A stretch of 6,775 bases of DNA from Lentisphaerota bacterium (GTDB lineage Bacteria > Verrucomicrobiota > Kiritimatiellia > RFP12 > UBA1067). The stretch spans positions 1 through 6,775 of the forward strand of contig SUVZ01000210.1 in the NCBI GenBank assembly GCA_015061765.1, read 5' to 3'. The notes under the pieces were generated by a model. The model was not told the origin of the DNA. It searched no databases and worked only from the letters and a program-made list of their open reading frames with translations. The position numbers were made by a program, and so were the translations under genes. Shown here in pieces: positions 6,631 to 6,775 of this stretch; position 1 is the first letter of the stretch; the number at the start of each line of letters is the position of its first letter.

Positions 6631-6696
6631 GTGATCTTAACAAGGACCGCGGCAACGTACGCATTTCTTGCGTATAAAAATCAGAAAGGAGGATAA
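6631..6696 (+). CDS. Possible 21-codon leader peptide ORF
   Basis: A GTG at 6631 follows GAGGAG (6621-6626) by 4 bases, a slightly short spacing, and opens 21 codons (MILTRTAATYAFLAYKNQ, then KGG). It ends at TAA 6694-6696, running through the ribosome site of the DUF4160-like gene and stopping 5 bases before its ATG. That arrangement could couple translation of the two. A frame through AAAGGAGG necessarily ends in KGG-like codons, and an ORF this short can arise by chance, so this is a weak call. Confidence 0.22.
   Translation: MILTRTAATYAFLAYKNQKGG
6684..6692 (+). promoter_or_regulatory. Ribosome binding site of the DUF4160-like gene
   Basis: GAAAGGAGG contains the full anti-SD complement AGGAGG at 6687-6692, 9 bases before ATG 6702. 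It is one of the strongest ribosome sites in the window and supports this small reading frame at the edge being a real gene. Confidence 0.8.
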
Positions 6697-6701
6697 ACTT
6701 T

Positions 6702-6775
6702 ATGGGGCGAGTTTCTGCATTTCTTGGTATGGTACTCTATATGTATCCAGAGAAAAACGGGCGACACAATCGTCC
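6702..6775 (+). CDS. DUF4160-family-like protein, 3' end missing
   Basis: Only 24 codons and two bases are visible before the window ends: MGRVSAFLGMVLYMYPEKNG followed by RHNR and probably P. The pattern of a small residue, S-x-F-x-G, a hydrophobic run, MY, then a polar stretch leading to a likely P-H-x-H is how DUF4160 proteins begin (typically S-x-F-x-G-I-x-I-x-M-Y...PPHFHA/PHIHA). The diagnostic His motif would lie just beyond the edge. DUF4160 proteins are small (about 80-100 residues), of unknown function, often encoded beside DUF2442 genes and in accessory regions. A perfect AGGAGG ribosome site and a promoter about 230 bases upstream support expression. The family call is from N-terminal pattern only. 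Confidence 0.6.
   Translation, partial: MGRVSAFLGMVLYMYPEKNGRHNR

Larger units (their letters stand above)
6475..6701 (+). promoter_or_regulatory. Long structured 5' leader (possible cis-regulatory RNA)
   Basis: About 225 nt separate the predicted transcription start from the ATG at 6702. Hairpins seen by eye: AGCCGAT 6481-6487 with GTCGGCT 6502-6508; TATCGCTT 6510-6517 with AAGGCGATG-type bases 6521-6528 (triloop TGA); GCGGGTTTT 6546-6554 with AGAGCCTGC 6564-6572 (three G-U pairs); AATAAA 6578-6583 with TTTATT 6587-6592; CCGTG 6595-6599 with CACGG 6609-6613; TACGCA 6658-6663 with TGCGTA 6669-6674. GCCGTGG 6594-6600 can alternatively pair with CCGCGGC 6647-6653, which would exclude the local CCGTG/CACGG hairpin. 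There is no hairpin plus U-tract terminator, so any control is more likely translational. I do not recognise it as a known riboswitch class, 6S RNA, tmRNA, SRP RNA or RNase P RNA. It could also be a separate small RNA read through into the gene. Confidence 0.45.

Noticed and set aside
6656..6680. TACGCA/TGCGTA hairpin next to an A-tract as a rho-independent terminator
   Set aside because: On the plus strand it is followed by A rather than T; on the minus strand the T-run precedes the hairpin. The stem is only 6 bp and AT-containing.
1..6775. CRISPR arrays, tRNA/rRNA genes, insertion sequences or attachment sites
   Set aside because: No regularly spaced repeats, tRNA-like cloverleaf, rRNA segments, transposase motifs or terminal inverted repeats were seen.

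Overview
This is a GC-rich stretch of bacterial housekeeping genes with one accessory-looking edge. Promoters have sigma70-type TATAAT -10 boxes and two of the internal genes have strong GGAGG-type ribosome sites. The type IIA topoisomerase B subunit resembles the ParE proteins of Bacteroidota and the PVC group more than proteobacterial GyrB. The TATAAT boxes argue against Bacteroidota, whose promoter consensus differs. I infer an uncultivated Verrucomicrobiota, Kiritimatiellota or Lentisphaerota-like bacterium, with low confidence; the dihydroxy-acid dehydratase has motifs of the oxygen-sensitive E. coli-like type, compatible with an anaerobe.

Layout. Rightward from the left edge: the 3' five-sixths of ilvD (branched-chain amino acid synthesis), a complete parE-like gene, a glutamate racemase gene (murI family) with an N-terminal export signal, and a Cof-type HAD phosphatase gene. 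The last three are tightly packed (1-base stop/start overlap or 53 nt, then 23 nt) and are probably cotranscribed. The leftward gene holA (DNA polymerase III delta subunit) converges on the phosphatase gene with only 10 bases between stop codons. To the right lies a divergent intergenic region of about 330 bases. It has two outward-facing extended -10 promoters sharing the ten-base core TGATATAATA: one drives holA leftward with an almost absent 5' leader, the other drives a rightward transcript with a leader of about 225 nt rich in hairpins. That leader ends at a perfect ribosome site in front of a gene cut by the right edge, whose first 24 codons look like the DUF4160 family.

How the parts relate. 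parE and holA serve chromosome topology and replication; murI normally supplies D-glutamate for peptidoglycan; ilvD serves amino acid synthesis. No single pathway links them. The parts most worth a second look are the exported racemase with all catalytic motifs intact, non-consensus residues in two otherwise invariant ParE motifs (TOPRIM EGD to EGK; QTK to QAK), the long structured leader of the DUF4160-like gene, and a LexA-like GAAC-N4-GTTC palindrome over the -35 zone of that gene's promoter.
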